From Acinetobacter sp. ANC 4910 (GTDB taxonomy: Bacteria > Pseudomonadota > Gammaproteobacteria > Pseudomonadales > Moraxellaceae): a DNA stretch of 64,000 nucleotides. Positions 17,802-27,366 of this stretch are shown piece after piece. How positions within the stretch are numbered: position 1 is the first letter of the stretch; each line of letters opens with the position of its first letter. Location of the stretch: the NCBI RefSeq assembly GCF_004331035.1, contig NZ_SJNT01000001.1, forward strand, positions 34-64,033. Direction: 5' to 3'. Position numbers and translations under genes: made by a program. Under the pieces are notes generated by a model, which made no database searches, was not told where the DNA came from, and saw only the letters and a program-made list of their open reading frames with translations.

Positions 17802-17897
17802 TAATGGTAGCCAAATAAATATACAAACTAAAGCAACTGAATTTTCGTTGTTTTGCTTTAGTTTGTTATATCGTGTAGCAATTCCTCTAAATTGCTT
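17802..17897 (+). repeat. Direct repeat, right copy, with a perfect internal hairpin
   Basis: This matches 115-209 (about 80% by eye). It contains a perfect 13-bp inverted repeat, CAAACTAAAGCAA at 17824-17836 and its complement at 17853-17865, with a 16-base loop. The stem could form in the transcript of the beta-helix gene ending at 17784, but no T-run follows. The copy lies between the accessory module and the terminator of acnD. Confidence 0.75.
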
Positions 17898-17920
17898 GAG
17901 TCTTGCATATTATTCTCAAT

Positions 17921-17953
17921 AAAAAACCCCACTCTAAAGTAGGGCTTTTTTAA
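17921..17953 (-). terminator. Intrinsic terminator after acnD
   Basis: Reading the minus strand, a hairpin with CCCTAC pairing GTGGGG around TTTAGA is followed by a run of six T. It also has an A-rich left arm and may act in both directions, closing the convergent beta-helix gene. Confidence 0.75.
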
Positions 17954-17973
17954 ACAATCTCAAATACTTTAAA

Positions 17974-20598
17974 TTAAGCTCTTAATTGCTCTTTCTCTTC
18001 TTGGCTTTCCAAAAAGTCCTGAGCAAAACGCTGAAGTACACCACCCGCTTCATACACAGACACTTCTTCTTCTGTATCTAAACGGCAAGTCACTGGCACT
18101 TCCACAATTTCATTTTTACCATCGGCAGTTGAGCGCTCAATCACCAACGTTAAATCAGAACGTGGCGCAATATTACCAATCACGCTATAAAGCTCTGTAC
18201 CATCTAGCTTTAAAGTCTTGCGGTTTACACCCGCTTTAAACTCAAGTGGCAACACGCCCATACCCACCAAGTTCGTACGGTGAATACGTTCAAAACCTTC
18301 TGCCACAATCGCTTCAACACCCGCAAGGCGTACACCTTTCGCAGCCCAGTCACGGCTTGAACCCTGACCGTAGTCAGCACCCGCGATAATGATTAACGGT
18401 TGCTTACGGTTCATGTAGGTTTCAATCGCTTCCCACATACGCATGACTTCGCCTTCTGGCTCTACACGCGCTTTTGAACCTTGCTTAATAGTACCGTCTG
18501 AACGAACCACCATTTCGTTATAGAGTTTCGGGTTGGCAAATGTTGCACGTTGTGCAGTTAAGTGGTCACCACGGTGGGTTGCATATGAGTTGAAGTCTTC
18601 TTCTGGTAAGCCCATTTTATGAAGGTATTCACCCGCAGCCGAGTCCATCAAAATCGCATTTGAAGGCGACAAATGGTCAGTGGTGATGTTGTCACCTAAA
18701 ATGGCAAGCGGACGCATGTTCGCTAAAGTACGTGGTGCAGCCAACGCCCCTTCCCAATATGGTGGACGGCGGATGTAAGTACTTTGTGGACGCCAGTCGT
18801 AAAGCGGACTTTCAGCTTCTACGGTTACGCCTAAGTCAAACATTGGAATATAGACTTTACGGAACTGTTCAGGCTTCACAGCTTCTTTAACTAAGGCATC
18901 AATTTCAGCGTCAGATGGCCAGATGTCTTTCAGGTAAATCGGGTTACCTTCTTTATCATGACCCAATGCGTCTTTTTCGATGTCAAAACGAATCGTACCC
19001 GCGATTGCATACGCTACAACAAGCGGTGGAGATGCCAAGAACGCTTGTTTTGCATATGGATGGATACGGCCATCGAAGTTACGGTTACCAGACAGTACTG
19101 CTGTTGCGTACAAGTCACGGTCAATAATTTCTTGTTGAATAACTGGATCTAACGCACCCGACATACCGTTACACGTCGTACAAGCGTAAGCTACAATACC
19201 AAAACCAAGTTGCTCTAGGTCTTTTAGAACACCCGCTTCTTCAAGGTAAAGTGCAGCCGCTTTTGAACCTGGTGCAAATGATGATTTCACCCAAGGTTTA
19301 CGGACTAAGCCTAGTTCATTTGCTTTACGTGCCAACAAACCTGCCGCCACAGTGTTACGTGGGTTAGAAGTGTTAGTACATGAAGTAATTGCAGCGATGA
19401 TGATTGCGCCATCTGGCATTAAACCGTCAGTACGGTGCTCAACCACACCTGCAATGCCTTTTTCTTTTAGGTCCTCAGTTGAAACACGCGCATGTGGGTT
19501 TGATGGCCCCGCAATGTTACGTGTTACTTTTGATAGGTCAAAACGAAGTACACGTGGGTACTCAGCTTTAGTCATGTCAGTTGCCCAAAGGCCAATTTCT
19601 TTTGCGTACTGTTCAACCAATGCCACTTGAGCATCTTCACGGCCTGTTAGCCGTAAGTAATCAATCGTGTTTTGGTCGATGTAGAACATCGCAGCCGTAG
19701 CACCATACTCTGGTGTCATGTTCGAAATGGTTGCACGGTCGCCCACAGACATGCTGTCAGCACCTTCACCAAAGAACTCAAGGTATGCACCCACTACACG
19801 CTCTTTACGCAAGAATTCAGTTAGAGCCAGTACGATATCTGTTGCGGTAATGCCCGCCTGACGCTGACCTACAAATTCAACCCCAATAATGTCTGGCAGA
19901 CGCATCCAAGATGCACGGCCTAACATCACGTTTTCAGCTTCTAAGCCACCTACGCCCACAGAAATTACGCCTAAAGCATCTGTATGTGGTGTGTGCGAGT
20001 CTGTACCTACACATGTGTCTGGGAAAGCCACGCCATCACGCGCCTGAATCACTGGAGACATTTTCTCTAGATTAATCTGGTGCATAATGCCGTTCCCCGC
20101 AGGGATCACATCAACATTTTTAAATGCGGTTTTGGTCCACTCAATAAAGTGGAAACGGTCTTCATTACGACGGTCTTCCACTGCACGGTTTTTCTCAAAT
20201 GCATCTGGGTCAAAACCACCGTATTCCACTGCTAAAGAGTGGTCGACAATCAACTGAGTCGGTACAACTGGATTGACTTTAGATGGGTCGCCGCCTTTAT
20301 CGGCAATTGCATCACGCAAACCTGCAAGGTCAACCAATGCAGTTTGACCCAAGATATCGTGACACACCACGCGCGCTGGGTACCAAGGAAAATCCAGATC
20401 CTGACGACGTTCAATTAACTGTGTTAAATAAGCAGTTAAGTTCTCGGCATCGGCACGGCGTACCAATTGCTCTGCGAGTACTTTTGAGGTGTAAGGCAGT
20501 TTTTCGTATGCACCTGGCTGAATATCTTCAACGGCTTGACGCACGTCGTAATATTCAAGCTGAGTGCCTGCCAGCAGTTTACGATATTGATTTGACAT
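17974..20598 (-). CDS. acnD: Fe/S-dependent 2-methylcitrate dehydratase AcnD
   Basis: An 874-residue aconitase-family enzyme. In the 2-methylcitrate cycle AcnD dehydrates 2-methylcitrate to a 2-methylaconitate isomer during propionyl-CoA breakdown. The three cluster-binding cysteines lie in ITSCTNTSNP and ACTTCNGMSG; DTCVGTDSHTPH and the C-terminal swivel domain GADYGQGSSRDWAAKGVRL are also clear. It is assigned to AcnD rather than AcnA because it overlaps prpC by the TAATG junction. AcnD normally works with the isomerase PrpF; none follows here, where the module boundary begins instead. Confidence 0.93.
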   Translation of the reverse strand: MSNQYRKLLAGTQLEYYDVRQAVEDIQPGAYEKLPYTSKVLAEQLVRRADAENLTAYLTQLIERRQDLDFPWYPARVVCHDILGQTALVDLAGLRDAIADKGGDPSKVNPVVPTQLIVDHSLAVEYGGFDPDAFEKNRAVEDRRNEDRFHFIEWTKTAFKNVDVIPAGNGIMHQINLEKMSPVIQARDGVAFPDTCVGTDSHTPHTDALGVISVGVGGLEAENVMLGRASWMRLPDIIGVEFVGQRQAGITATDIVLALTEFLRKERVVGAYLEFFGEGADSMSVGDRATISNMTPEYGATAAMFYIDQNTIDYLRLTGREDAQVALVEQYAKEIGLWATDMTKAEYPRVLRFDLSKVTRNIAGPSNPHARVSTEDLKEKGIAGVVEHRTDGLMPDGAIIIAAITSCTNTSNPRNTVAAGLLARKANELGLVRKPWVKSSFAPGSKAAALYLEEAGVLKDLEQLGFGIVAYACTTCNGMSGALDPVIQQEIIDRDLYATAVLSGNRNFDGRIHPYAKQAFLASPPLVVAYAIAGTIRFDIEKDALGHDKEGNPIYLKDIWPSDAEIDALVKEAVKPEQFRKVYIPMFDLGVTVEAESPLYDWRPQSTYIRRPPYWEGALAAPRTLANMRPLAILGDNITTDHLSPSNAILMDSAAGEYLHKMGLPEEDFNSYATHRGDHLTAQRATFANPKLYNEMVVRSDGTIKQGSKARVEPEGEVMRMWEAIETYMNRKQPLIIIAGADYGQGSSRDWAAKGVRLAGVEAIVAEGFERIHRTNLVGMGVLPLEFKAGVNRKTLKLDGTELYSVIGNIAPRSDLTLVIERSTADGKNEIVEVPVTCRLDTEEEVSVYEAGGVLQRFAQDFLESQEEKEQLRA

Positions 20599-21749
20599 TA
20601 ACCACGCTCCGCCAATGGTTTAAATTCGAGGTTTTCAGGGCCTGTGTAGTTCGCGCTTGGACGAATGATTTTGCCGTCTTGACGTTGTTCAATCACGTGT
20701 GCAGACCAACCCGCAGTACGGGCAATCACGAATAATGGCGTGAACATTGCGGTTGGAACGCCCATTAAGTGGTAGCTCACCGCACTGAACCAGTCGAGGT
20801 TCGGGAACATGTTTTTCACTTCTTTCATCACGGCTTCTAAACGTTCCGCAATCAAATACATTTTTTTGTTTTCTTGCGTATTGGCCAATTCAAGCGCCAC
20901 TTGCTTAATCACTTCGTTACGTGGGTCAGCAATGGTATAAACAGGATGACCAAAACCAATCACCACTTCTTTGTTTTCTACACGCTTACGAATGTCTGCT
21001 TCTGCTTCATCTGCATTGTCATAACGCTGTTGAATCACGAATGCAACTTCGTTTGCACCACCGTGTTTCGGACCACGTAATGCACCAATCGCACCTGCAA
21101 TGGTTGAGTACATGTCTGAACCTGTACCTGCAATCACACGTGACGTGAAGGTTGATGCATTGAACTCATGCTCTGCGTACAAAATCAACGACGTGTGCAT
21201 TGCTTGAATCCATTGTTCACATGGTTTTACGCCGTGTAACAAATGAAGGAAGTGTGCACCAATTGAGTCATCATCGGTTTCAACTTCAATGCGTTTGCCG
21301 TTGTGGCTAAAGTGGTACCAATAAAGCAACATAGAACCGAAAGATGCCATTAACTTGTCTGCAATGTCGCGTGCACCCGCATAGTTATGGTCTTCATGTT
21401 CTGGCGTTAAGCAACCAAGAACAGATACACCTGTACGCATGACGTCCATAGGGTGTGCATATGGTGGAAGCTGTTCTAAAGCGGCTTTGAGTGAAGCGGG
21501 TAAACCACGAAGCGCTTTCAGTTTATTTTTATAGGCTTTAAGTTCCGCTTTATTCGGTAATTTGCCATGAACCAATAGGTAAGCCACTTCTTCAAATTCG
21601 CTTTGACCGGCAAGGTCTAAAATGTCGTAACCACGGTAGTGCAAGTCGTTACCGCTACGCCCAACAGTACACAGAGCTGTATTGCCCGCCACTTGTCCGC
21701 TGAGTGCGACTGATTTTTTAGGCTTGAATCCGTTTGTTGTTGCATTCAT
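20598..21749 (-). CDS. prpC: 2-methylcitrate synthase
   Basis: A 383-residue citrate-synthase-family enzyme that condenses propionyl-CoA with oxaloacetate. Family active-site segments are visible: the histidine in [22 protein letters not shown], and the aspartate-type loop region [19 protein letters not shown]. The length and its place between prpB and acnD distinguish it from the longer housekeeping GltA. Its stop shares TAATG with the acnD start. A hairpin lies between it and prpB upstream. Confidence 0.95.
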   Translation of the reverse strand: MNATTNGFKPKKSVALSGQVAGNTALCTVGRSGNDLHYRGYDILDLAGQSEFEEVAYLLVHGKLPNKAELKAYKNKLKALRGLPASLKAALEQLPPYAHPMDVMRTGVSVLGCLTPEHEDHNYAGARDIADKLMASFGSMLLYWYHFSHNGKRIEVETDDDSIGAHFLHLLHGVKPCEQWIQAMHTSLILYAEHEFNASTFTSRVIAGTGSDMYSTIAGAIGALRGPKHGGANEVAFVIQQRYDNADEAEADIRKRVENKEVVIGFGHPVYTIADPRNEVIKQVALELANTQENKKMYLIAERLEAVMKEVKNMFPNLDWFSAVSYHLMGVPTAMFTPLFVIARTAGWSAHVIEQRQDGKIIRPSANYTGPENLEFKPLAERG

Positions 21750-21792
21750 GAGATCTTCCTTCTTCCATTGGGTGGATCAATTCGTTTTTATG

Positions 21793-21828
21793 CTTTGCGT
21801 CAGTTTTATTTCCTACACTGACGCAAAG
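21793..21828 (-). promoter_or_regulatory. Intercistronic hairpin between prpB and prpC
   Basis: An 11-bp perfect stem, CTTTGCGTCAG / CTGACGCAAAG, with a 14-base loop lies in the 96-base gap between prpB and prpC. There is no strong T-run, so I read it as an mRNA-processing or stabilising element, or a partial terminator tuning prpB against prpC. Confidence 0.5.
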
Positions 21829-21845
21829 ATTTTATGGTGAAACTG

Positions 21846-22730
21846 TTATTTATTTTTGACAAAAGAGGCATCAAGGTATTGTTCAAACGCATGGTAGTTA
21901 ATGCGGTCATACAATTCTTGACGAGTTTGCATGGTATCTACCACGTTCTTTTGTGTGCCTTCTTTACGTAAAGTGGTGTAGACATTTTCCGCTGCTTTAT
22001 TCATGGCGCGGAAAGCAGAAAGTGGATAGAGCGCAATGCTTACATCCGCAGAAGCCAATTCTTCTGTGGTAAATAATGGCGTAGAACCAAATTCTGTAAT
22101 GTTTGCCAAAACGGGCACTTTGGTCAGATCTGCAAATTGCTTATACATCGCCAATTCAGTAATTGCTTCTGGGAACAACATGTCTGCACCCGCTTCAATA
22201 TAAGCACCTGCACGATCAATTGCAGCTTGCAAACCCTCTACAGCCAAAGCATCGGTACGTGCCATAATTACGAACTTGTCATCACCACGTGCATCAACGG
22301 CAGCTTTAATACGGTCTACCATTTCTTGTTGTGAAACAATGGCTTTGTTTGGGCGGTGACCACAACGTTTCGCGCCGACTTGGTCTTCAATATGCATAGC
22401 CGCTGCACCAAACTTGATTAAAGCTTTGGTCGTACGGGCAATGTTAAATGCTGAAGCACCAAAACCCGTGTCGGCATCGACCAATAAAGGCAAGTCACAT
22501 ACATCAGTAATACGGCGTACATCTGTAAGTACATCATCAAGGTTGCTAATACCTAAGTCAGGTAAACCTAAAGAGCCTGCTGCCACCCCACCACCAGATA
22601 AATAAATGGCTTTGTAACCCGCGCGCTTTGCCAATAAAGCATGGTTGGCATTGATGGTTCCGACCACTTGTAATGGATGCTCACTTGCAACCGCATCACG
22701 GAATTTTTGCCCTGCTGATAACGTTGACAT
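21846..22730 (-). CDS. prpB: 2-methylisocitrate lyase
   Basis: A 294-residue enzyme of the isocitrate-lyase/PEP-mutase superfamily that cleaves 2-methylisocitrate to succinate and pyruvate. Family marks are [29 protein letters not shown] (metal-binding aspartates), and the catalytic KRCGHRPNK loop. I place the start at 22730 (MSTLSAGQ) because GGAGG lies 5 bases upstream; a longer frame starts at 22754. First enzyme gene of the cluster, immediately downstream of its GntR-type regulator. Confidence 0.95.
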   Translation of the reverse strand: MSTLSAGQKFRDAVASEHPLQVVGTINANHALLAKRAGYKAIYLSGGGVAAGSLGLPDLGISNLDDVLTDVRRITDVCDLPLLVDADTGFGASAFNIARTTKALIKFGAAAMHIEDQVGAKRCGHRPNKAIVSQQEMVDRIKAAVDARGDDKFVIMARTDALAVEGLQAAIDRAGAYIEAGADMLFPEAITELAMYKQFADLTKVPVLANITEFGSTPLFTTEELASADVSIALYPLSAFRAMNKAAENVYTTLRKEGTQKNVVDTMQTRQELYDRINYHAFEQYLDASFVKNK

Positions 22731-22753
22731 ACGTCCTCCCTCTCTCTTCATCA

Positions 22754-23437
22754 TTAAATTAGGTTTTGTTCAATATTTTGATAAGACGCAGCAATGTGGC
22801 GTCGCATCAGTAATTCCGCCAGTTCTGCATCACCTTCGGCAATAGCATCTAAAATACGAATATGTTCCGACAAGGCTCGATGCGGACGATTTGGCGTTTT
22901 GGAATACTGAATTCGATACATCCGAATCAAGTGATACAACTCATCACACAACATCTTTTCCAAAGTTTTATTACCACTGTTTTTGATGATGCAATAATGA
23001 AAATCGTCCTGACCTTCTTGTAAGTAATAGCCTTTACCTTCTTTAAAGTTGGGGTCTTGTGCATGTAAATGCAGCACTTCACGCAAATTTAAAATCTGCT
23101 GTTTATCAATGCTTTGTGCAGCCAAACAGCAGGCTAGACCTTCCAAGTTTTCACGAATTTGGTACAGCTCGAATAATTGTTGATGCGATAAGGACACTAC
23201 GCGCGCACCGACATGAGCAGTGCGTTCTACCAATTTTTGTCCTTCTAAGCGGTGGATCGCTTCACGTAAAGGACCACGGCTGATGCCATAAACACGGGCC
23301 AATTCAGGTTCAGAAATTTTACTGCCAGGCGTAATTTCACCACTCACAATCGCAGTTTGAATCTTTCTGAAAATCTGGTCTGTTAGCGTTGCTGTAGCAA
23401 CTTGTTTGGTCTGTGTAGACAGCTCTTCAGTTTGCAT
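22754..23437 (-). CDS. GntR-family (FCD subgroup) regulator of the prp cluster
   Basis: A 227-residue regulator with an N-terminal winged helix ([20 protein letters not shown], about 38-57) and an all-helical FCD ligand domain, with candidate metal-binding residues in the DDFHYCII and RRHIAASYQ segments. It is the first gene of the cluster, ahead of prpB, so it probably controls itself and the methylcitrate genes in response to a pathway intermediate. Its own upstream region has ATTGT-N2-ACAAT dyads typical of FCD regulators. The specific ligand is not evident. Confidence 0.9.
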   Translation of the reverse strand: MQTEELSTQTKQVATATLTDQIFRKIQTAIVSGEITPGSKISEPELARVYGISRGPLREAIHRLEGQKLVERTAHVGARVVSLSHQQLFELYQIRENLEGLACCLAAQSIDKQQILNLREVLHLHAQDPNFKEGKGYYLQEGQDDFHYCIIKNSGNKTLEKMLCDELYHLIRMYRIQYSKTPNRPHRALSEHIRILDAIAEGDAELAELLMRRHIAASYQNIEQNLI

Positions 23438-23511
23438 ATTGTCAACAATCAGTTCAATTATTAGCTAAAATAAGCACAAATAAATTAAAATGCAACAATA
23501 TTGTCAACAAC
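23438..23511 (-). promoter_or_regulatory. Putative GntR operators upstream of the prp cluster
   Basis: ATTGTCAACAAT at 23438-23449 abuts the regulator start codon, and ATTGTCAACAAC at 23500-23511 repeats it about 60 bases further up. ATTGT-N2-ACAAT dyads are the usual target of FCD-type GntR proteins, so autoregulation of the cluster is likely. Confidence 0.6.
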
Positions 23512-23800
23512 TTTGGTATTAGAGTTGCAAATGTGATTGTCAAAGAGTGCGTAGAATCATGTTTGGCTTCCATTCTGAAAAAACCTCATAACAACCTCTC
23601 TATAATTTATTTTAATTCAATATTTTAAATCTTATATCCATGTTCATTTTTGACTGAAACTACAATTTTTATGTGAATGTCATGACCTACTCTGTGAACC
23701 CTTGGTTTGAGTAAAATCACGATGTTGTACCTGATGACCCTTGAGTTTTATTGTCGACACTTCAGGTTTTGTTTTGCTCTATCTGTTATGCCGTAAACAG
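23512..23800. other. Intergenic region upstream of the prp regulator
   Basis: About 290 AT-rich bases between the GntR operators and the terminator of the copper ATPase gene. I see no gene here; a short open frame toward 23741 is chance. Confidence 0.5.
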
Positions 23801-23832
23801 AAAAAAGCCTCAAGGAAATGCTTGAGGCTTTT
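23801..23832. terminator. Bidirectional terminator after the copper ATPase gene
   Basis: AAAAAAGCCTCAAG and CTTGAGGCTTTT form an 8-bp GC-containing stem with a GAAATG loop, flanked by A and T runs so that it can work on both strands. Confidence 0.8.
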
Positions 23833-23856
23833 GTTACTAGTTATATGCTGTTGGAC

Positions 23857-26817
23857 TTATTTCGCCTTTTGCAAACGCAAGGCATTCAGTACAACTGACA
23901 GTGAGCTGAGAGACATCGCCACTGCGGCTAACATCGGAGTTAACAATAACCCAGTCAGTGGATAGAAAATCCCTGCGGCGACAGGTACACCCAAACCGTT
24001 ATACACAAAAGAAAAGGCAAGGTTTTGTTTCATATTACGTACACCCAGTTTCGCCATATGTAGCGCATCGGCTGCTCCACGAATATCACCTTTAACCAAA
24101 GTCACTTGCGCGGTTTGTTTAGCAATATCGGTTCCGTTCCCCATCGCAATTCCAACATTGGCTTGCGCCAAGGCAGGTGCATCGTTAATACCATCTCCCG
24201 CCATCGCCACAATTTTACCTTCGGCTTGATATTTCTTCACAATCTCCAATTTTTCAGTTGGAGTACAGTTGCCATAGACCTGTTGAATGCCCAACTCTTT
24301 AGCGACCAACTGGGCATTTTGTTCATGGTCACCTGTTGCCATGACCACATCAATCCCATCATCAATCAATTGTTGAATCACTTGCTGCGCGTTGGCCTTA
24401 ATCGCGTCGTGAATAGAAATATAAGCCAGCACTTCTTGGCTATTGCTTAAGAAACTAATGACATTGCCTGTCGCACGCTGTTGATTCAACTGGCTTTGCA
24501 AAGTTTCATCTAAAGTCATGCCGAGTTGCTCAAGCAGCTTTTGGCTACCGATATAGAGAGTTTGCTCGCCAATCTGACCTTTGACACCAAAGCCTGTAAC
24601 ATCTTCAAAGTCTTCCACTTTTAGCAACTGCTGCGCTGGCACCAACTGCGTCAAAGTCTGTGCAATCGGATGACTTGAATACTGCTCAATCGAAGCAATC
24701 CACTGTTCAACTTGAGTTTGTTCCACATTTGGGCTGAGTAACCGAATTTCTTTAAGACTCGGCTTACCTTCCGTCAAAGTCCCTGTTTTATCAACAATCA
24801 GCGTATTCACTTTACTTAAAGCTTCAATCGCCTCTGCATCTTTAAACAAGACACCTTTTTGTGCTGCACGCCCTGTGGTTGCCATCACGGACATTGGCGT
24901 CGCTAAACCGAGCGCACATGGACAAGCAATAATCAGCACCGCCACCGCACACATCAGTGCCAAATCAAATTGTGCACCACCAAAGATCATCCAAGCGACA
25001 AATGTCAGCACACTAATCAGTAACACCACAATCACAAAATACTTGGCAAACACGTCGGCCAAACGTTGCAACGGTGCTTTTGAACGCTGTGCTTCTGCCA
25101 CCGTTTGAATCATTTTCGCCAAAGTGGTATTCGCTCCGACCGCCGTGGTTTGAATACGAATACTGCCTTGTTGATTGACCGTCCCGCCGATCACCGTGTC
25201 ATGTATTTGCTTTTTCACAGGCACAGGTTCACCTGTCATCATGGCTTCATCGACATAGGTTTTACCTTCAACCACCACACCATCTAGCGGTATCTGCTCA
25301 CCCGACGAAATTTGTAAAATATCACCTTGTTTGACCATGCCAATATCAACTTCAATCACTTGATCTGCTTGAACTAATTTGGCTTTGTTGACTTGAAGTC
25401 TTAGCAAGGCTTTCAATGAATCTGCGGTCTTGGCACGGGCTTTTAGCTCCATAACTTGACCAAGTAAACTCAGAGATACAATCATACAGGCCGCTTCATA
25501 ATACACCGCGACGCCATGCCCAGTTTTGGCTGCCATCGGAATCATGCTTGGGAAAATAGTCGCCACTACGCTATAAATATAGGCCGCCAATACCCCAATA
25601 CCAATGAGACTCCACATATTTAAGTTACGGGTTTTATAGGAGGTCCAACACCGTTCAATAAACGGCTTACCCGCCCACAGCACTACAGGCGTCGCGAGGA
25701 CCAGCTCGATCCACGGCTGAATATGCGGTGAAATAAAACTATGAAGATGTGAACCCATTGCCAGTACAAGCACAATCAAAGTCAGTGGCAAGGTCATCCA
25801 AAAGCGATGACTAAAATCCACCAATTCAGGGTTCGGTGCATCATCTAAAGTCGGTTGCATCGGCTCCAGCGCCATACCACAAATCGGACACGTGCCCGGC
25901 CCTTTTTGCACAATCTCAGGGTCCATCGGACAGGTATAGTCCATATCCGCAGCCCCTTCAGGCACAGGACGCTGATCGGCTGGAATCAGATAAAACTCAG
26001 GATCACCCTTAAACTTATCTAAGCAGGACGGATTGCAGAAATAATAGGTCTGTTGTTGATAATCAGTTTTTAACTCTGTATTCGGATCAACGGACATACC
26101 ACATACAGGGTCTATAAAATCGGCTGATCCAGATTGAGTACTGTGTTCATGTTGATGTTTCCCGCCACCACAGCAGCTACTTTTGGCAGGTTCTGCTTTC
26201 GGCTTTGGGGCACAACAACTGGCTTTGCTGTCTTGCTCTGTTTGAGGCTTAGGCTCATAACAAGACTTTTTTTCCTCAGCCACTTTCGAGGTCGAACCAC
26301 AACAACCTGAGGATTTAACCACAGAATCTGAAAGTTCAGCCTTTACATAAGCCTCTGGATTGGCAATAAATTTTTGCTGACATTTTTCACTACAAAAATA
26401 GTAGTTCTGACTCTGCCATTCAGTATGCGGTTTACTTAAATCTGTCACGGTCATGCCACACACAGGGTCAATAAATGTGGTCTTCTCTGCATTTGACACA
26501 GGTTTTGATCCACAACCACACCCCTTGGATGCAACTAAGCGGCCTTCATCTTTAGCTTGAGAAGATGTATTAGTCATATCTGTTTTGGATTGACTGCAAC
26601 AAGCACTGGGTGCTTTTTCTGATGTTAAGTAAGCCTCAGGATTGGCCGCAAATTTCTTTAAACAGCCTGAGCAACAAAACAAATAACGAACTGATTGATG
26701 CTCATACACATGAGGAGAATCCTCTGCTACTGTCATACCGCAAACAGGATCGATATTCCCCGCCATCGGCGATAATTTCTGTTTGGAACAGCAAGACGTT
26801 TTGTGTTGTTCACTCAT
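23857..26817 (-). CDS. copA: Copper-type P1B ATPase with three YHS domains
   Basis: A 986-residue P1B-type ATPase, probably exporting copper from the cytoplasm. The motor is complete: TGEP, the CPC metal-path motif (ACPCALGLATP), phosphorylation site DKTGTLTEG, and GDGINDAPAL. The N-terminus is unusual: three YHS domains (DPVCGM at 23, 117 and 236) and a heavy-metal-binding YTCPMDPEI...CPICGM motif at about 294-315. Cys-rich linkers join them, giving 26 cysteines in the first 315 residues. No classical GMTCxxC HMA domain is present. It faces a MerR gene across an operator. Silver or another soft metal is possible as substrate. Confidence 0.9.
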   Translation of the reverse strand: MSEQHKTSCCSKQKLSPMAGNIDPVCGMTVAEDSPHVYEHQSVRYLFCCSGCLKKFAANPEAYLTSEKAPSACCSQSKTDMTNTSSQAKDEGRLVASKGCGCGSKPVSNAEKTTFIDPVCGMTVTDLSKPHTEWQSQNYYFCSEKCQQKFIANPEAYVKAELSDSVVKSSGCCGSTSKVAEEKKSCYEPKPQTEQDSKASCCAPKPKAEPAKSSCCGGGKHQHEHSTQSGSADFIDPVCGMSVDPNTELKTDYQQQTYYFCNPSCLDKFKGDPEFYLIPADQRPVPEGAADMDYTCPMDPEIVQKGPGTCPICGMALEPMQPTLDDAPNPELVDFSHRFWMTLPLTLIVLVLAMGSHLHSFISPHIQPWIELVLATPVVLWAGKPFIERCWTSYKTRNLNMWSLIGIGVLAAYIYSVVATIFPSMIPMAAKTGHGVAVYYEAACMIVSLSLLGQVMELKARAKTADSLKALLRLQVNKAKLVQADQVIEVDIGMVKQGDILQISSGEQIPLDGVVVEGKTYVDEAMMTGEPVPVKKQIHDTVIGGTVNQQGSIRIQTTAVGANTTLAKMIQTVAEAQRSKAPLQRLADVFAKYFVIVVLLISVLTFVAWMIFGGAQFDLALMCAVAVLIIACPCALGLATPMSVMATTGRAAQKGVLFKDAEAIEALSKVNTLIVDKTGTLTEGKPSLKEIRLLSPNVEQTQVEQWIASIEQYSSHPIAQTLTQLVPAQQLLKVEDFEDVTGFGVKGQIGEQTLYIGSQKLLEQLGMTLDETLQSQLNQQRATGNVISFLSNSQEVLAYISIHDAIKANAQQVIQQLIDDGIDVVMATGDHEQNAQLVAKELGIQQVYGNCTPTEKLEIVKKYQAEGKIVAMAGDGINDAPALAQANVGIAMGNGTDIAKQTAQVTLVKGDIRGAADALHMAKLGVRNMKQNLAFSFVYNGLGVPVAAGIFYPLTGLLLTPMLAAVAMSLSSLSVVLNALRLQKAK

Positions 26818-26848
26818 TCTGACTCACCTTTTATTTTTCGATTGTGTT

Positions 26849-26880
26849 AGCATAAAGTCTGTACCTAGGTACTGAGTCAA
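26849..26880 (-). promoter_or_regulatory. MerR-type promoter/operator of the copper ATPase gene
   Basis: On the minus strand TTGACT (26875-26880) and TTATGC (26850-26855) or TATGCT (26849-26854) are 19-20 bp apart, the over-long spacing typical of MerR-activated promoters. A perfect palindrome GTACCTAGGTAC (26861-26872) fills the spacer, as expected for the regulator binding site. Confidence 0.8.
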
Positions 26881-26899
26881 GCCTTTTGGAGATTATTTT

Positions 26900-27295
26900 A
26901 TGCTCACTATCGGCAAACTGGCAAAACACTGTCAAGTGAATGTGGAAACTATTCGTTATTATCAACGAATTGGTCTCATGCGTATTCCTGAAACCACGCA
27001 AAACTATCGTTATTACAGCCAACAAGACATTGAAACCTTAAGCTTTATTCAAAAAGGCAAAGATGCAGGCTTACAGCTCAGTGAAATTCAAGATCTGTTG
27101 CATTTACAATTGAATGATCGCGAAAAAGTCCGTGACGTGATTCAGCAACGGCTGGAAAAAATTGATCAGCGGATTCAAGAACTGAATGCACTTAAACAGC
27201 GCCTTTCAAGTTGGGTGGATGAATGTAAAACCACCACCGACAGTTGCTGCCCAATTTTGCAAGAACTGAAAAAAGGTTCAACGACGGCACCATAA
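26900..27295 (+). CDS. MerR-family metal-responsive regulator
   Basis: A 131-residue MerR protein: N-terminal winged helix (MLTIGKLAKHCQVNVETIRY, then RYYSQQDIETLSFI), a coiled-coil dimerisation helix (about 80-112), and a C-terminal metal-loop area with Cys at DECKTTTDSCCPIL. It is divergent from the YHS-domain ATPase, with the operator between. MerR proteins in this arrangement bend the long-spacer promoter when the metal binds, turning on the ATPase. The CC motif suits a thiophilic metal such as copper, silver, zinc, cadmium or mercury; the choice is not settled by sequence alone. Confidence 0.9.
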   Translation: MLTIGKLAKHCQVNVETIRYYQRIGLMRIPETTQNYRYYSQQDIETLSFIQKGKDAGLQLSEIQDLLHLQLNDREKVRDVIQQRLEKIDQRIQELNALKQRLSSWVDECKTTTDSCCPILQELKKGSTTAP

Positions 27296-27366
27296 ATAGA
27301 AGCTGTCTTTTTTACTTGGCAATCACTTTCACACTCACCTTTTTGATACTCAGGACTGCGTTCACC

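Noticed and set aside
20283..20735. 150-codon plus-strand frame inside acnD
   Set aside because: Antisense to a clearly conserved enzyme; a by-product of codon bias.
27296..27366. Possible 6S RNA gene ahead of ygfA, as in many gammaproteobacteria
   Set aside because: Only 71 bases separate the MerR gene and ygfA, too short for 6S RNA, and no fitting structure is seen.
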